Below are positions 35,885 to 45,506 of a DNA stretch of 64,000 nt, in pieces. Below the pieces are notes generated by a model. The model saw nothing but the letters and a program-made list of their open reading frames with translations, was not told the DNA's origin and did no database searches. The translations under genes were made by a program, and so were the position numbers. Within the stretch, counting starts at the first letter, position 1. The number at the start of each line of letters is the position of its first letter. This stretch comes from JAUSIF01 sp040901465 (lineage in GTDB: Bacteria > Pseudomonadota > Alphaproteobacteria > Rhizobiales > Xanthobacteraceae). The stretch spans positions 1-64,000 of the forward strand of contig JBBDYN010000051.1 of the NCBI GenBank assembly GCA_040901465.1, given 5' to 3'.

Positions 35885-36823
35885 TCAGCTTTTCCGCTCG
35901 GCAATGAAGCGGGCGCAGGCCTTGAGCATGGCCGCGCGGTCGCCGAACGGCACGAGTGCTGCTTCCGCCTCTGTCACGAGCTTCGCGAGCTTCTCTCTCG
36001 CGCCTGTGACGCCGAGGGCGGAGACGAGCGTCGCCTTGCCCTGGCCTGCATCCTTTGCCGCCGCTTTGCCGATGCTTGCGGCATCTCCCGCGGCATCGAG
36101 CAAGTCGTCGGCGATCTGAAACGCGAGGCCGAGGACGCGGGCATAGCCCGCCAGCGCGCGGCGCTCGCGCTGGCCGGCGCGGCCGAGAATGGCGCCCGCT
36201 TCGCAGCAAGCGGAAAGCAACGCGCCGGTCTTCATGGATTGCAATCGCTCGACTTCAGCACTCGACAGCGACAAAGGGCGCTTGTCGGCGGCGAAGCGAC
36301 CCTCCGCTTCGAGATCGAGCATCTGGCCGCCGGCCATGCCGCCGATGCCGGAGGAACGGGCAAGCAGCGCGATCAGCTCAACGCGCATTGCGGGATCGCC
36401 GTCGAGGCGGGCGAGGATGTCGAAGGCGAGGGTGAGAATCGCGTCGCCCGCGAGAATCGCGGTCGCGTCGTCGAAAGCAACGTGCGTTGTCGGCCTGCCG
36501 CGGCGCAAGTCGTCGTCGTCCATGGCCGGCAAGTCGTCGTGAACGAGCGAGTAACAGTGTACGCATTCGAAGGCGACGCCTACGGGGAGTGCTGCCTGCT
36601 CCTCGACATCGAAGAGTGCCGCTGTTGCCACGACGAGAAACGGCCGGATCCGCTTGCCGCCGGCGGCCGCGTGACGCATGGCGGCCAGCAGCCGCGCCGG
36701 CCGCGCCAACTCGCCCGGTTGCGGGGCGTCGGTGAGGCGCGCCATCAGGGTCGCCTCGGTCGCGGCGGCGACCGCGTCCAGGCGGCGGATCAGGTCGGCT
36801 GACGGCGCGGGCATCGGCTTCAT
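35885..36823 (-). CDS. ispA: Farnesyl/geranyl diphosphate synthase
   Basis: A short-chain trans-prenyltransferase of 312 residues. The first Asp-rich motif is LVHDDLPAMDDDDLRRGRPT and the second is FQIADDLLDAAGD; GGKRIRPFLVVA is also typical. The residues before the first motif (ECVHCYSLVHDD) contain no bulky double aromatic, which fits a C15 or shorter product. An in-frame ATG three codons in is possible. Confidence 0.93.
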   Translation of the reverse strand: MKPMPAPSADLIRRLDAVAAATEATLMARLTDAPQPGELARPARLLAAMRHAAAGGKRIRPFLVVATAALFDVEEQAALPVGVAFECVHCYSLVHDDLPAMDDDDLRRGRPTTHVAFDDATAILAGDAILTLAFDILARLDGDPAMRVELIALLARSSGIGGMAGGQMLDLEAEGRFAADKRPLSLSSAEVERLQSMKTGALLSACCEAGAILGRAGQRERRALAGYARVLGLAFQIADDLLDAAGDAASIGKAAAKDAGQGKATLVSALGVTGAREKLAKLVTEAEAALVPFGDRAAMLKACARFIAERKS

Positions 36824-36931
36824 CGGGACACCGAAGACAGGGCCCGCACGTGCCCGAGCGCATTTGATGCGTCAAGCGTGGCCATGAAGCCGCATTTTTG
36901 CTTCGATGTGGCCGAAGCGTCGGACCGGACC

Positions 36932-37615
36932 ATGATCGCGCGCATTTTCTCCATCGCCTGGAAGATCGCGGCGGGCTACGTGCTCGCCGTGGTCGTGCTC
37001 GTGACAATCTACGCGTTCGTGCCGCCGGTCTCGACGCTCATGCTCTGGCGCTGGATTACCGCCCAGAACGTGGAGCGGAGCTGGCGGTCCATTGAGGCGA
37101 TCTCGCCCAACCTCGTGAACGCGGTCGTGGTCAGCGAGGACGCGCGACTCTGCTCGCATTCGGGCGTGGACTGGACGGAAGTGAGCGACGCGATCGCGGA
37201 CGCCGACGAATTGTTCGATGCACGCGGGGCCTCGACGCTCGCGATGCAGACGGCGCGAAATCTGTTTCTCTGGCCGCAACGGAATTTCGTGCGCAAAGCG
37301 CTGGAGGTGCCAATCGCGTTCTATCTGACGCTCGCCTGGTCGCCGAAGCGGCTCGTCGAGGTCTATCTCAACATTGTGGAGTGGGGCCCGAACGGTGAAT
37401 TCGGCGCTGAGGCCGCCGCACGCCGCGCCTTCCGCAAGAGCGCGCAGCGCCTCACGTCCTATGAGGCGGCGTTGCTCGCCGGCTCGCTGCCGAACCCGGT
37501 GCGCCGCAACGCCGCCCGGCCGGGCCCGGGGCTGCAGCGCGTGGCGGCCCGGAACGTCGCGGGCGTCGCTTCGGACGGCGGATTGGCGATCAATTGCCTC
37601 GCTTTACGACGGTAG
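36932..37615 (+). CDS. mtgA: Monofunctional peptidoglycan glycosyltransferase
   Basis: Polymerises lipid II glycan chains in the periplasm. An N-terminal anchor helix (AAGYVLAVVVLVTIYAFV) is followed by a GT51 domain with the catalytic Glu in VVSEDARLCSHSGVDW, then RGASTLAMQTARNLFLWP, RKALEVPIAFYLTLAWSPKR and VYLNIVEWGPNGEFGAEAA. The transpeptidase domain of class A PBPs is absent. Starts at 36878 (GTG) or 36884 (ATG) would add a short cytoplasmic leader. Confidence 0.93.
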   Translation: MIARIFSIAWKIAAGYVLAVVVLVTIYAFVPPVSTLMLWRWITAQNVERSWRSIEAISPNLVNAVVVSEDARLCSHSGVDWTEVSDAIADADELFDARGASTLAMQTARNLFLWPQRNFVRKALEVPIAFYLTLAWSPKRLVEVYLNIVEWGPNGEFGAEAAARRAFRKSAQRLTSYEAALLAGSLPNPVRRNAARPGPGLQRVAARNVAGVASDGGLAINCLALRR

Positions 37616-37706
37616 CAACGCGACTGGCGATGCCCGCGCGTATCCTCTATAAGGCCCGCGACCCAGACATCAGCCCTTCGGGGCCCCGAGTTTCAAGGAG
37701 ACGGAA

Positions 37707-37892
37707 ATGGCGGTTCCGAAGCGAAAAACATCCCCCTCAAGACGCGGCATGCGGCGCTCCGCGGATGCGCTGAAGCGGCCGACCTACGTCGAGGACAAGG
37801 ATTCGGGGGAGCTGCGCCGGCCGCATCATATCGATCTCAAGACCGGAAAATACCGCGGCAGGCAGATCCTGACGGCGAAGTCGGACGTGTGA
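37707..37892 (+). CDS. rpmF: 50S ribosomal protein L32
   Basis: Sixty-one residues starting MAVPKRKTSPSRRGMRRSAD, the invariant L32 N-terminus. The C-terminal Cys residues seen in some L32 proteins are absent (zinc-free form). A good AAGGAGA Shine-Dalgarno precedes the ATG. Confidence 0.97.
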   Translation: MAVPKRKTSPSRRGMRRSADALKRPTYVEDKDSGELRRPHHIDLKTGKYRGRQILTAKSDV

Positions 37893-37947
37893 GGCAAAAC
37901 GTCCCCGCCCGGCGGGGACGGCATCGAAGCGCTGCGTGGGGGCCACC

Positions 37948-38361
37948 ATGCTGTTCAATTTCCCGCTCTTCCTGATTTCGTTCGCGATCTACAACATGAT
38001 CGCGTTTCTCACGCCGGGCGTTTCCTGGAGCGACCCGCTCCTGTCGGTGCCGATGCAATCCGGTGCGACCTGGGTGATCACGCTCGGCGACACGCTGATT
38101 GCGCTGTCGCTGCTGTTTCTCTTCGTCGAGGTGCTGAAGGCGACGCGGACCTCGTCTCGGTCGCTGTTCGACCACCTGCTCTCGACCGCCGTACTCATCG
38201 GCGCACTAGTCGAGTTTCTCTTGGTCGCGCAGGCGGCGACCTCGGTCTTTGCAATCCTGCTCCTGATGGCGCTGATCGACGTGCTTGGCGGCTGGTCGGT
38301 GTCGATGCGCGCTGCGCGGCGCGACCTCACGGTCGAGTCGATGCCGGACAATCTCGTTTGA
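37948..38361 (+). CDS. Four-helix membrane protein of unknown function
   Basis: A 137-residue protein with about four hydrophobic segments (MLFNFPLFLISFAIYNMIAF; VITLGDTLIALSLLFLFVEV; STAVLIGALVEFLLVAQA; FAILLLMALIDVLGG) and a short C-terminal tail. It is chosen to start at ATG 37948, with GTGGGGG upstream, rather than GTG 37936. Similar small membrane proteins are common in rhizobia; no function is known to me. Confidence 0.75.
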   Translation: MLFNFPLFLISFAIYNMIAFLTPGVSWSDPLLSVPMQSGATWVITLGDTLIALSLLFLFVEVLKATRTSSRSLFDHLLSTAVLIGALVEFLLVAQAATSVFAILLLMALIDVLGGWSVSMRAARRDLTVESMPDNLV

Positions 38362-38388
38362 CGTCGCGCCTCTTGGTCCGACGAGAGA

Positions 38389-38706
38389 TCAAACCATCTT
38401 GACGGCGTGATGCGGGGCGGCCGGACCCAGGCGGTCGATCGCACGATACAGTTGCGCACTCTGGCCCGGGTCGGCGCGGCGTCGTATGCGCGTGGCGGGA
38501 AGGTCCTCGGCGCCGGCAACGAGTTGCGCGAGAAGAGCCGCTACGGGCCTCACATGCTTCGGCGCTGCGATATCGCTGGGCCGGTCCGGGGCCGGCACGA
38601 CGGCGGGAAGGGATGCCCGGAGCGGCTCTTCGGCCTTTTTCGGCACAAGAACGGTGTCGCGCCGGGTGGGATCGACGCCGGTACCGAAACTTGCCGAAAT
38701 TCGCAT
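38389..38706 (-). CDS. Small conserved-type protein of unknown function
   Basis: A 105-residue protein with a disordered N-terminus and a core HVRPVAALLAQLVAGAEDLP...RIRRRADPGQSAQLYRA. A short RP-x-LAxLxA...RRRAEP core of this type recurs in small rhizobial proteins. GGAG lies six bases before the ATG, supporting translation. The N-terminal half contains DTVLVPKKAEEPLRA. It may be a minor surface or adaptor protein; function unknown. Confidence 0.6.
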   Translation of the reverse strand: MRISASFGTGVDPTRRDTVLVPKKAEEPLRASLPAVVPAPDRPSDIAAPKHVRPVAALLAQLVAGAEDLPATRIRRRADPGQSAQLYRAIDRLGPAAPHHAVKMV

Positions 38707-38868
38707 CGTCGTCTCCGTCTCATTTTAGGACAGATCGCCTTCGATGCTGAATGAATTGCAAATACGGGGCCGCGCGCCGCCGTCGGACGCCAGCGATCAC
38801 GCGGAATTAATGAGCTGTAACTTATACGACCTGCGTATCGTTCCGTGGTCCGCGCAGGCGGAGGCCAA

Positions 38869-40644
38869 GTGGAAAATAAGAAGCGGCGTGCCGCAGCCGG
38901 TGCAGCGGCGTATGACGGCGTCGCGCCGTCCCGAAACGACGCAGAGGGCCGCGTCGCGGCACTCGATCCCGCCGACGCGGCCGCGATCAGCGCCGCCGTG
39001 GGCGAGGCCGCATATGAGTGGGATCTCGCTACGGACATTCTCAGTTGGAGTCCGAACGCGGGCGAAGTGCTTGGTGTGGAAACGCTCGAGAGCATCGGCG
39101 CGGGCGGGAGTTCGCCGCCAAGCTCGATCCGGAAAATCCGGCGAACCGCTATGACGCAATTTTTGGTTCCGCGGCGCGCGACGCCGGCAGCGGCGTTGGT
39201 TATGAGTTGAGCTATCGTTTGCGGCAGCAAGAAGAGTCGGCGCAGCGCTGGATCGAGGATTGCGGCCTGTGGTTCGCCGGAACCGATGGAAAACCGGCGC
39301 GCGCGGTCGGCGTTATCCGCGACGTCACCGATCGGCATATGCGCGAGCAACAGCTCGTGTACGCCAACACCATGGACTCGCTCACGGGCGGCATGAATCG
39401 TTCGCGTCTCTGCCAGGCGATCCAGGAAGAGATCGACCACACGGCGCGCTACCGGACCAATTTCGGCTTCCTGCTGATCGGCATCGACGATCTCGGCCGC
39501 GTGAATCGTGCGTATGGTTTCGATCTCGCCGACCAGGTGATCGGCATGGTGGCGCAGCGGCTGTGCTCGCGCATGCGTACGTCCGACTCGCTGGGCCGGT
39601 TCTCGGCGAACAAGTTCGGGATCATCCTGCAAGATTGCGATGCCGACGATCTCGCCGTTGCGGCGGCGCGCTTCGTCAATGCCGTGCGCGAATCTCCGCT
39701 CGAGACGGCGGTCGGCCCGATCGTCGTGTCAGTGACGGCGGGGGGCGTGCTCGCGCCGCGACATGCGCGCTCGATGACGGACGTGATGGGGCGCGCGGAG
39801 GAGGCGCTCGACCTCGCCAAGGCGGCGGGGCGGGGAAGCTTCCGGGCCTACGTCCCCAGCGTCGAGAGCGAGGCGCGGCGGCGGGAGAACCTGCGGCTCA
39901 CCGATCTCATCGTTTCGGCGCTCAACGAACGGCGCGTGAACATCGCATTTCAGCCGGTCGTGCGCGCAGACCCGCGACGTGGCCTTTCGCGAATGCCTGG
40001 TCCGGCTCCGCGACCATGACGGTACCGAAATCGACGCGCTCGCGATCCTGGCGGCGGCGGAAAAGCTCGATCTCGTGCGCATGATCGACCACCGAGTGCT
40101 CGAGATCGTCGCCACCGAATTGCGGGCCGACCCGACGGTGCGGCTCTCGCTCAACGTCTCCGCCTCGACCGTGCACGATCCGGTATGGCTCGCCGCCTTC
40201 GGCGCCGAGATGCGCAACGGCCTCGGCTCGCGCCTCACCGTGGAAATCACGGAATCGGCGGCGATCCGCGACGTGGAGGCGACAAGCCGCTTCGTCGCGC
40301 GGGTCAAGGGCCTCGGCTGCAAGATCGCGATCGACGACTTCGGCGCAGGCTACAGCTCGTTCCGCAATCTGCGCCGGCTCGGCGTCGACATGGTCAAGAT
40401 CGACGGATCGTTCGTGGCAAATCTCGAGTATGCACCGGACGACCGTGCGTTCGTGCGGGCGCTGCTGGAGCTCGCGCGGGAGCTTGGACTGGAAACCGTG
40501 GCCGAATGGGTGCAGAGCGAGGCGGCGGCGAAGATGCTAATCGATTGGGGTTGCGACTATTTCCAGGGCGCGCTCGTGGGTCTCGCGCAAATGCGGCCGG
40601 ACGTGCGGACGGTCATCAGAGACGAAATGTCGCTCGCCGGCTGA
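38869..40644 (+). pseudogene. PAS-GGDEF-EAL protein broken by two frameshifts
   Basis: Three frames together give one protein: a PAS-like N-terminus (YEWDLATDILSWSPNAGEVL), then WIEDCGLWFAGTDGKPARAV, a GGDEF domain and an EAL domain. Frame is lost near 39097-39110 and regained near 39961-39971. The GGDEF signature reads SANKF, so cyclase activity is unlikely. The EAL part keeps ITES, IDDFGAGYSS and KIDGSFV but has ECL for EAL. GTG 38869 has GGAGG just upstream. Either a decayed c-di-GMP phosphodiesterase or a sequencing error in GC-rich runs. Confidence 0.75.
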
Positions 40645-40649
40645 GCGGC

Positions 40650-41219
40650 TCAGCTCTTGTCGCTCGAGCGTTCGGTCAGGCGCTCCAGGCGCTTCTGCAT
40701 TTCCGACACTTGACGCTTCAATTCGTCGATATCCTGTTCGTTGCCGAGGTCTTCCGCCGACCCTTGCTTCTGCGCGAACGGCAGGAACATCGCGAAAGCG
40801 CGCTCGAACAATTCCATGTTGCGGCGGACCTGATCTTCCAACACGTTAAAGCCGGTGCCGCCGAAGGCCTTCGACATCTGCTCGCGCAATTTTCCCTGTT
40901 CGCGCGTGAAACTGTCGATGGAGACTTCGAGATAGCGTGGCAGGAGCGTCTGCATGCTGTCGCCGTAGAAGCGGATCACCTGCCGCAGGAAGGCGATGGG
41001 GAGAAGATTCTGCCCCTTGTTCTCCTGCTCGAAGATGATCTGGGTCAGCACCGAACGGGTGATCTCCTCGCCGGTTTTCGCGTCAAAGACGACGAACTCC
41101 TCGCCGTCCTTCACCATGACGGCGAGGTCCTCGAGCGTGACGTAGGTGCTCGTGCCAGTATTGTAGAGCCGCCGGTTGGCGTATTTCTTGATCGTGACCG
41201 GTTCCTGATTCTTTGCCAT
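40650..41219 (-). CDS. phaR: Polyhydroxyalkanoate synthesis repressor PhaR
   Basis: A 189-residue regulator with the PhaR/PHB-accumulation DNA-binding domain (IKKYANRRLYNTGTSTYVTL, EDLAVMVKDGEEFVVFDAKT) and a helical granule-binding region (YLEVSIDSFTREQGKLREQM). It represses phasin and PHB genes until granules titrate it. It is divergent from phaA, so the 217-base spacer at 41220-41436 probably carries its target site. Confidence 0.95.
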   Translation of the reverse strand: MAKNQEPVTIKKYANRRLYNTGTSTYVTLEDLAVMVKDGEEFVVFDAKTGEEITRSVLTQIIFEQENKGQNLLPIAFLRQVIRFYGDSMQTLLPRYLEVSIDSFTREQGKLREQMSKAFGGTGFNVLEDQVRRNMELFERAFAMFLPFAQKQGSAEDLGNEQDIDELKRQVSEMQKRLERLTERSSDKS

Positions 41220-41436
41220 GACGTCAGTACGGTTCCCGAATGCTCCGACTGCCCGCGAACTAGGCTCGGACCTTAGGACGTTTCAATTGGCCGGGCTACC
41301 GATTTGTGAATGCGCGCCAAGTGCATGGCTGCCGGTCTTTCCTCATATTGACATCACACCCGGCGCCTTCCAACGATGGCCGTGAGGGATGGTCGCCGGC
41401 GCGGGTCGTCGAGCGGTGCCAAGATAGGAGATTCCG

Positions 41437-42612
41437 ATGAAAGTCGATGTGGTCATCGTTGGCTCGACGCGCACGCCGGTCGGCGCATTCAACGGCGCGC
41501 TCGCGTCGCTCCCCGCGCATGCGCTCGGCAAGATCGCAATCGAAGCAGTGCTCACGCGGGCGGGCGTCGAGGCCAAGCGCGTCTCCGAGGTGATCATGGG
41601 GCAGATTCTCACCGCCGGGCAGGGACAAAATCCGGCGCGGCAGGCGTCGATCGCTGCCGGCATGGCGGTCGAAACGCCGGCGTGGGGCGTCAATCAATTG
41701 TGCGGCTCGGGCCTGCGCGCGGTCGCACTCGGCTATCAGGCAATCTTGAACGGCGATTCCGAAATTGTCGTCGCCGGCGGACAGGAATCCATGAGTCAGG
41801 CGCCGCACTGCGCGCATCTGCGCAACGGAACCAAGATGGGCTCGCTCGAAATGATCGACACGATGATCAAGGACGGGCTGTGGGACGCCTTCAACGGCTA
41901 TCACATGGGAAACACGGCGGAGAACGTCGCCAAGCAATGGCAGATCACGCGCCAGCAGCAGGACGAATTCGCGGTGAGTTCGCAGCAGAAGGCGGAAGCC
42001 GCGCAGAAATCCGGCCGATTCAAGGACGAGATCGTGCCGGTGAAGATCGCTTCGCGCAAAGGCGACATCGTCGTCGACCAGGACGAATATCCGCGCCACG
42101 GCACGACGATGGATGCGATGGGAAAATTGCGGCCGGCGTTCGAGAAGGACGGCACGGTGACGGCGGGAAACGCCTCCGGCATCAATGATGGTGCTGCGGC
42201 GGTCGTGCTAATGAAGGCGGCGGACGCGGCGAAGGAAGGCAAGAAGGCGCTGGTGCGCATCGTTTCCTGGGCGCAGGCGGGCGTCGATCCCTCGATCATG
42301 GGAACGGGACCGATCCCGGCCTCGCGCGCCGCGCTCAAGAAGGCCGGCTGGAAGGTGGACGATCTCGATCTCGTGGAAGCGAACGAGGCGTTTGCCGCAC
42401 AGGCGTGCGCCGTCAACAAGGACATGGGCTGGAACCCGGCCAAGGTGAACGTGAACGGCGGCGCGATCGCGATCGGTCATCCGATCGGCGCGTCGGGCGG
42501 ACGCGTGCTCGTGACGCTCTTAGCAGAGATGGAGAAACGCGACGCCAAGCGCGGTCTCGCCACGCTCTGCATCGGCGGCGGCATGGGAATTGCCATGTGC
42601 GTCGAGCGATAA
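41437..42612 (+). CDS. phaA: Acetyl-CoA C-acetyltransferase (beta-ketothiolase)
   Basis: Condenses two acetyl-CoA to acetoacetyl-CoA for PHB synthesis. A 391-residue thiolase with the nucleophilic Cys in NQLCGSGLRAV, the His in NGGAIAIGHPIGASG and the second Cys in TLCIGGGMG. It is followed by phaB after 61 bases. A TTGACA at 41348-41353 may be the -35 box, with no good -10. Confidence 0.96.
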   Translation: MKVDVVIVGSTRTPVGAFNGALASLPAHALGKIAIEAVLTRAGVEAKRVSEVIMGQILTAGQGQNPARQASIAAGMAVETPAWGVNQLCGSGLRAVALGYQAILNGDSEIVVAGGQESMSQAPHCAHLRNGTKMGSLEMIDTMIKDGLWDAFNGYHMGNTAENVAKQWQITRQQQDEFAVSSQQKAEAAQKSGRFKDEIVPVKIASRKGDIVVDQDEYPRHGTTMDAMGKLRPAFEKDGTVTAGNASGINDGAAAVVLMKAADAAKEGKKALVRIVSWAQAGVDPSIMGTGPIPASRAALKKAGWKVDDLDLVEANEAFAAQACAVNKDMGWNPAKVNVNGGAIAIGHPIGASGGRVLVTLLAEMEKRDAKRGLATLCIGGGMGIAMCVER

Positions 42613-42673
42613 GCTCGACTGCCGGATGGCTCCGTCGCAGAAGGGTCACCGGATCGTGGGAGGGGAAAGGACC

Positions 42674-43399
42674 ATGGCTCGCGTTGCGTTGGTGACGGGC
42701 GGCACGCGTGGAATCGGCGCCGCCATCGCGAAGGCGTTGCAGACGGCCGGCTACCAGGTGGCCGCGAATTACGGCGGCAATGACGACGCGGCGAGCAAGT
42801 TCAAGGCGGCAACGGGAATCCCGGCATTCAAGTGGGACGTGAGCTCGTACGATTCCTGCATCGACGGTGTGAAGAAGGTACAGGCCGAACTCGGCGCAGT
42901 GGACGTGCTCGTCAATAACGCCGGGATCACGCGCGACGGCATGTTCCACAAGATGACCGCGGAGCAGTGGAGCGCGGTCATCAACACCAATCTCAACTCG
43001 CTGTTCAACATGTGCCGCCCGGTGATCGAGGGTATGCGCGACCGCAACTTCGGCCGCATCGTCAACATCTCCTCGATCAACGGCCAGAAGGGGCAGATAG
43101 GGCAGAGCAATTACTCGGCGGCCAAGGCCGGCGAAATCGGCTTTACCAAGGCGCTCGCGCTGGAGAATGCGCGCAAGGGTATCACGGTGAATGCAATCTG
43201 CCCCGGCTATATCGCGACCGAGATGGTGCGCGCGATGCCGAAGGACGTTGTGGAGAAGAATATTCTGCCGCAGATTCCGCTGGGCCGGCTCGGCGAGCCG
43301 GAGGAGATCGCGCGCTGTGTCGTGTTCCTCGCATCCGACGACGCGGGTTTCATCACCGGTTCGACGCTGACCGCGAACGGTGGGCAGTATTTCGTCTGA
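42674..43399 (+). CDS. phaB: Acetoacetyl-CoA reductase
   Basis: NADPH-dependent reduction of acetoacetyl-CoA to (R)-3-hydroxybutyryl-CoA. A 241-residue short-chain dehydrogenase: VTGGTRGIGAAIA, NNAGITRDGMFHKM, NISSINGQKGQIGQSNYSAAK (Ser and YxxxK) and the end of the family, TGSTLTANGGQYFV. The ATG at 42674 follows AGGGGAAAGG. It forms phaAB with the upstream thiolase; phaC is not in the window. Confidence 0.96.
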   Translation: MARVALVTGGTRGIGAAIAKALQTAGYQVAANYGGNDDAASKFKAATGIPAFKWDVSSYDSCIDGVKKVQAELGAVDVLVNNAGITRDGMFHKMTAEQWSAVINTNLNSLFNMCRPVIEGMRDRNFGRIVNISSINGQKGQIGQSNYSAAKAGEIGFTKALALENARKGITVNAICPGYIATEMVRAMPKDVVEKNILPQIPLGRLGEPEEIARCVVFLASDDAGFITGSTLTANGGQYFV

Positions 43400-43409
43400 G
43401 TCCGTGCGC

Positions 43410-43856
43410 TCAGCGCGACGGCGACCAATCCTTCGGAGCGAGATCGAAGCCGGCGAAGTCGAAGCCCGGCGCGACCGTGCAGCCGACGAGCGTCCAGGCG
43501 CCGAGGCTTTGCGCGGCCTGCCAGGCGTGGGCGGGCACCGCTGCCTGCGGGCGCTCGCCGGCGGCGAAGTCCGAGCCAAGGGTGATCCGCTCGATTGGGC
43601 CTTTGGCGCTTGCAGCGATCTCAAGCATGAGCGGCGCGCCGGCGTAATGGTGCCAGACCTCCGTGGCGTCGACCCTGTGCCCATGCGAGCGCTCGCCCGC
43701 GGTGAGCAGGAAATAGATCGCCGTCGAGCGCGCGCGCGTGCCAGGCGCAGGGTGTGCGTCGCGGATCGTCTCGCGGAAGTGTCCGCCTTCGGGATGCAGC
43801 TTGAGATCGAGGAGGCGGATGATTTCGGCGGCGCTGAGATTCGCGGGTGCGCGCAT
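43410..43856 (-). CDS. Cupin-fold DUF985 protein
   Basis: About 148 residues with the DUF985 pattern: LHPEGGHFRETIRDA, STAIYFLLTAGERSHGHRVD, EVWHHYAGAPL, and VGCTVAPGFDFAGFDL near the end. His residues line a likely cupin pocket. The biochemical role is unsettled. It begins right at the gloB stop (GTG 43865 overlaps it; ATG 43856 is the alternative used here), so the two are probably cotranscribed. Confidence 0.85.
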   Translation of the reverse strand: MRAPANLSAAEIIRLLDLKLHPEGGHFRETIRDAHPAPGTRARSTAIYFLLTAGERSHGHRVDATEVWHHYAGAPLMLEIAASAKGPIERITLGSDFAAGERPQAAVPAHAWQAAQSLGAWTLVGCTVAPGFDFAGFDLAPKDWSPSR

Positions 43857-43857
43857 G

Positions 43858-44631
43858 TCAGTCACGGAAGTTGTTCTTGCGCTCGCGGATTTCCGTGAAG
43901 ACCACCGCGGGATCCGCGCCCTGCATGCCGACGGCGGCGGCGATCGTGGGATCGTCCGCGCGCAGGAACGGATTGGTGGCGCGCTCCTCGGCCATGGTCG
44001 AGGGGATAGTCGGTTTGCCGGTCGCGCGCGCCTTCTTCACCTCGGCCAGCCGCGCCTTCAGCTTGGCATTGCCGGGATCGACCGTGACCGCGAAGCGCCC
44101 GTTCGCGAGCGTGTATTCATGGCCGCAATAGATCGTGGTGCCGCTGGGCAGGTCGCGCAATTTTAAGAGCGATTGCCACAGCACCGCAGCCGGCCGCTCG
44201 ATCGCGCGGCCGCAGCCGAGGGCGAAGATCGTGTCGCCCGCGAACAGCAATTTTTCCTTTTCGAACCAGTAGCAGATGTGACCGGCGGTGTGGCCGGGCG
44301 TGTCAAAGACGCGCGCGCGCAGGCTCCCAACTTCAACGACATCCGGCTCACCGACTTTCTCGTCGAGCGTCGGAATCTCGTTCGCCTCGGCGCGCGGGCC
44401 GATCACCTTCGGCTTGTAGCGCTGCTTGAGCGCGGGAATGCCCTGAATGTGATCGCCGTGCTTGTGCGTCACAAGAATGTGGGTGGGCTTCCAATTCGCG
44501 GAGTCGAGCGCCTTGGTGATTGGGTCGGCGTCCGGCGCATCCACGAGGATCACGGCGCCGCTCGCCGGTTCGCGCAGGATCACCGCGTAATTGTCGGAAA
44601 GGCAGGGCACGAGGCGCACTTCCACAGCCAT
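43858..44631 (-). CDS. gloB: Hydroxyacylglutathione hydrolase (glyoxalase II)
   Basis: Hydrolyses S-lactoylglutathione in methylglyoxal detoxification. A 257-residue metallo-beta-lactamase fold with LVTHKHGDHIQGIPAL (THxHxDH), DTPGHTAGHICYW, FAGDTIFALGCGR and YCGHEYTLANGRF. The C-terminal substrate domain ends TEIRERKNNFRD, a typical finish. It is divergent from the methyltransferase gene. Confidence 0.95.
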   Translation of the reverse strand: MAVEVRLVPCLSDNYAVILREPASGAVILVDAPDADPITKALDSANWKPTHILVTHKHGDHIQGIPALKQRYKPKVIGPRAEANEIPTLDEKVGEPDVVEVGSLRARVFDTPGHTAGHICYWFEKEKLLFAGDTIFALGCGRAIERPAAVLWQSLLKLRDLPSGTTIYCGHEYTLANGRFAVTVDPGNAKLKARLAEVKKARATGKPTIPSTMAEERATNPFLRADDPTIAAAVGMQGADPAVVFTEIRERKNNFRD

Positions 44632-44771
44632 GTGGCACTCCGGTTTTTCAATTATTTACCGCGTCGGCGGAACCTAACATGGCGCTTGAGGCGGGCAACC
44701 CGCGCGGGCCTGCGCACGATTGGAGATGCCCGCGCGACAAGGCTATGCTGCGGGCCGAACGGATCCAATGC

Positions 44772-45506
44772 ATGTTCCACGACATCGTCGGTCTCCGCAG
44801 CTTCTATGCGCAGCCGCTCGGCCACGTGGCGCGACGGCTGGTCAATCGGGCCGTGCGCGGACGCTGGTCCGACACGCGCGGCATGGCGCTCGTCGGCATC
44901 GGCTATGCGACGCCCTATCTTGGTGTGTTCCGCGAGGAGGTGGAGCGGACTTTCGCCTTCATGCCGGCGACGCAGGGTGTGGTGAAATGGCCGTCGGCCG
45001 CACCCTCGCTGGCGGCCCTCGTGCACGAGACTTTGCTGCCCCTGCCCGACGCGTCGGTCGACCGCGTCCTCGCGGTGCATGCGCTTGAGATGACGACGCA
45101 CGCGCCCGACATGCTGCGCGAGGTCTGGCGCGTGCTCGCGGCCGGTGGGCGCGTATTGATCGTGGTGCCGAATCGCCGCGGCTTATGGGCGCGCATGGAC
45201 ACGACGCCGTTCGGCTATGGACGGCCCTATTCGCGGACGCAGCTCGTCGAGCTTCTGCGCGAGGCGCTGCTGACGCCGGTTGGCTGGGACGAGGCGCTGT
45301 GGGTGCCACCGTTCGGGCGCTCGGCTTTTTTGCGAACCGCCGTTGCGTGGGAGCGGGTCGGCAAGACTTTGTCGCTGCCGTTCGCGGGCGTCCACATCGT
45401 CGAGGCGACGAAGCAGGTCTGGCGGCCGGTGACGACGCGCCCGGTGCGCGCGATCGATCGCGTGCTCGCACCTGCGCCGCCGGCGGCGGAGCCCGCCGGA
45501 ATCTGA
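44772..45506 (+). CDS. Class I SAM-dependent methyltransferase-like protein
   Basis: About 244 residues. Family-like features are ALVGIGYATPYL (weak motif I), LPDASVDRVLAVHALEMTTH, MLREVWRVLAAGGRVLIVVP and YGRPYSRTQLVELLREA, all typical of the Methyltransf_11 group. It commonly sits by gloB in rhizobia. ATG 44745 is an alternative start. It is convergent with metW, the two coding regions abutting without a gap. Substrate unknown. Confidence 0.82.
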   Translation: MFHDIVGLRSFYAQPLGHVARRLVNRAVRGRWSDTRGMALVGIGYATPYLGVFREEVERTFAFMPATQGVVKWPSAAPSLAALVHETLLPLPDASVDRVLAVHALEMTTHAPDMLREVWRVLAAGGRVLIVVPNRRGLWARMDTTPFGYGRPYSRTQLVELLREALLTPVGWDEALWVPPFGRSAFLRTAVAWERVGKTLSLPFAGVHIVEATKQVWRPVTTRPVRAIDRVLAPAPPAAEPAGI

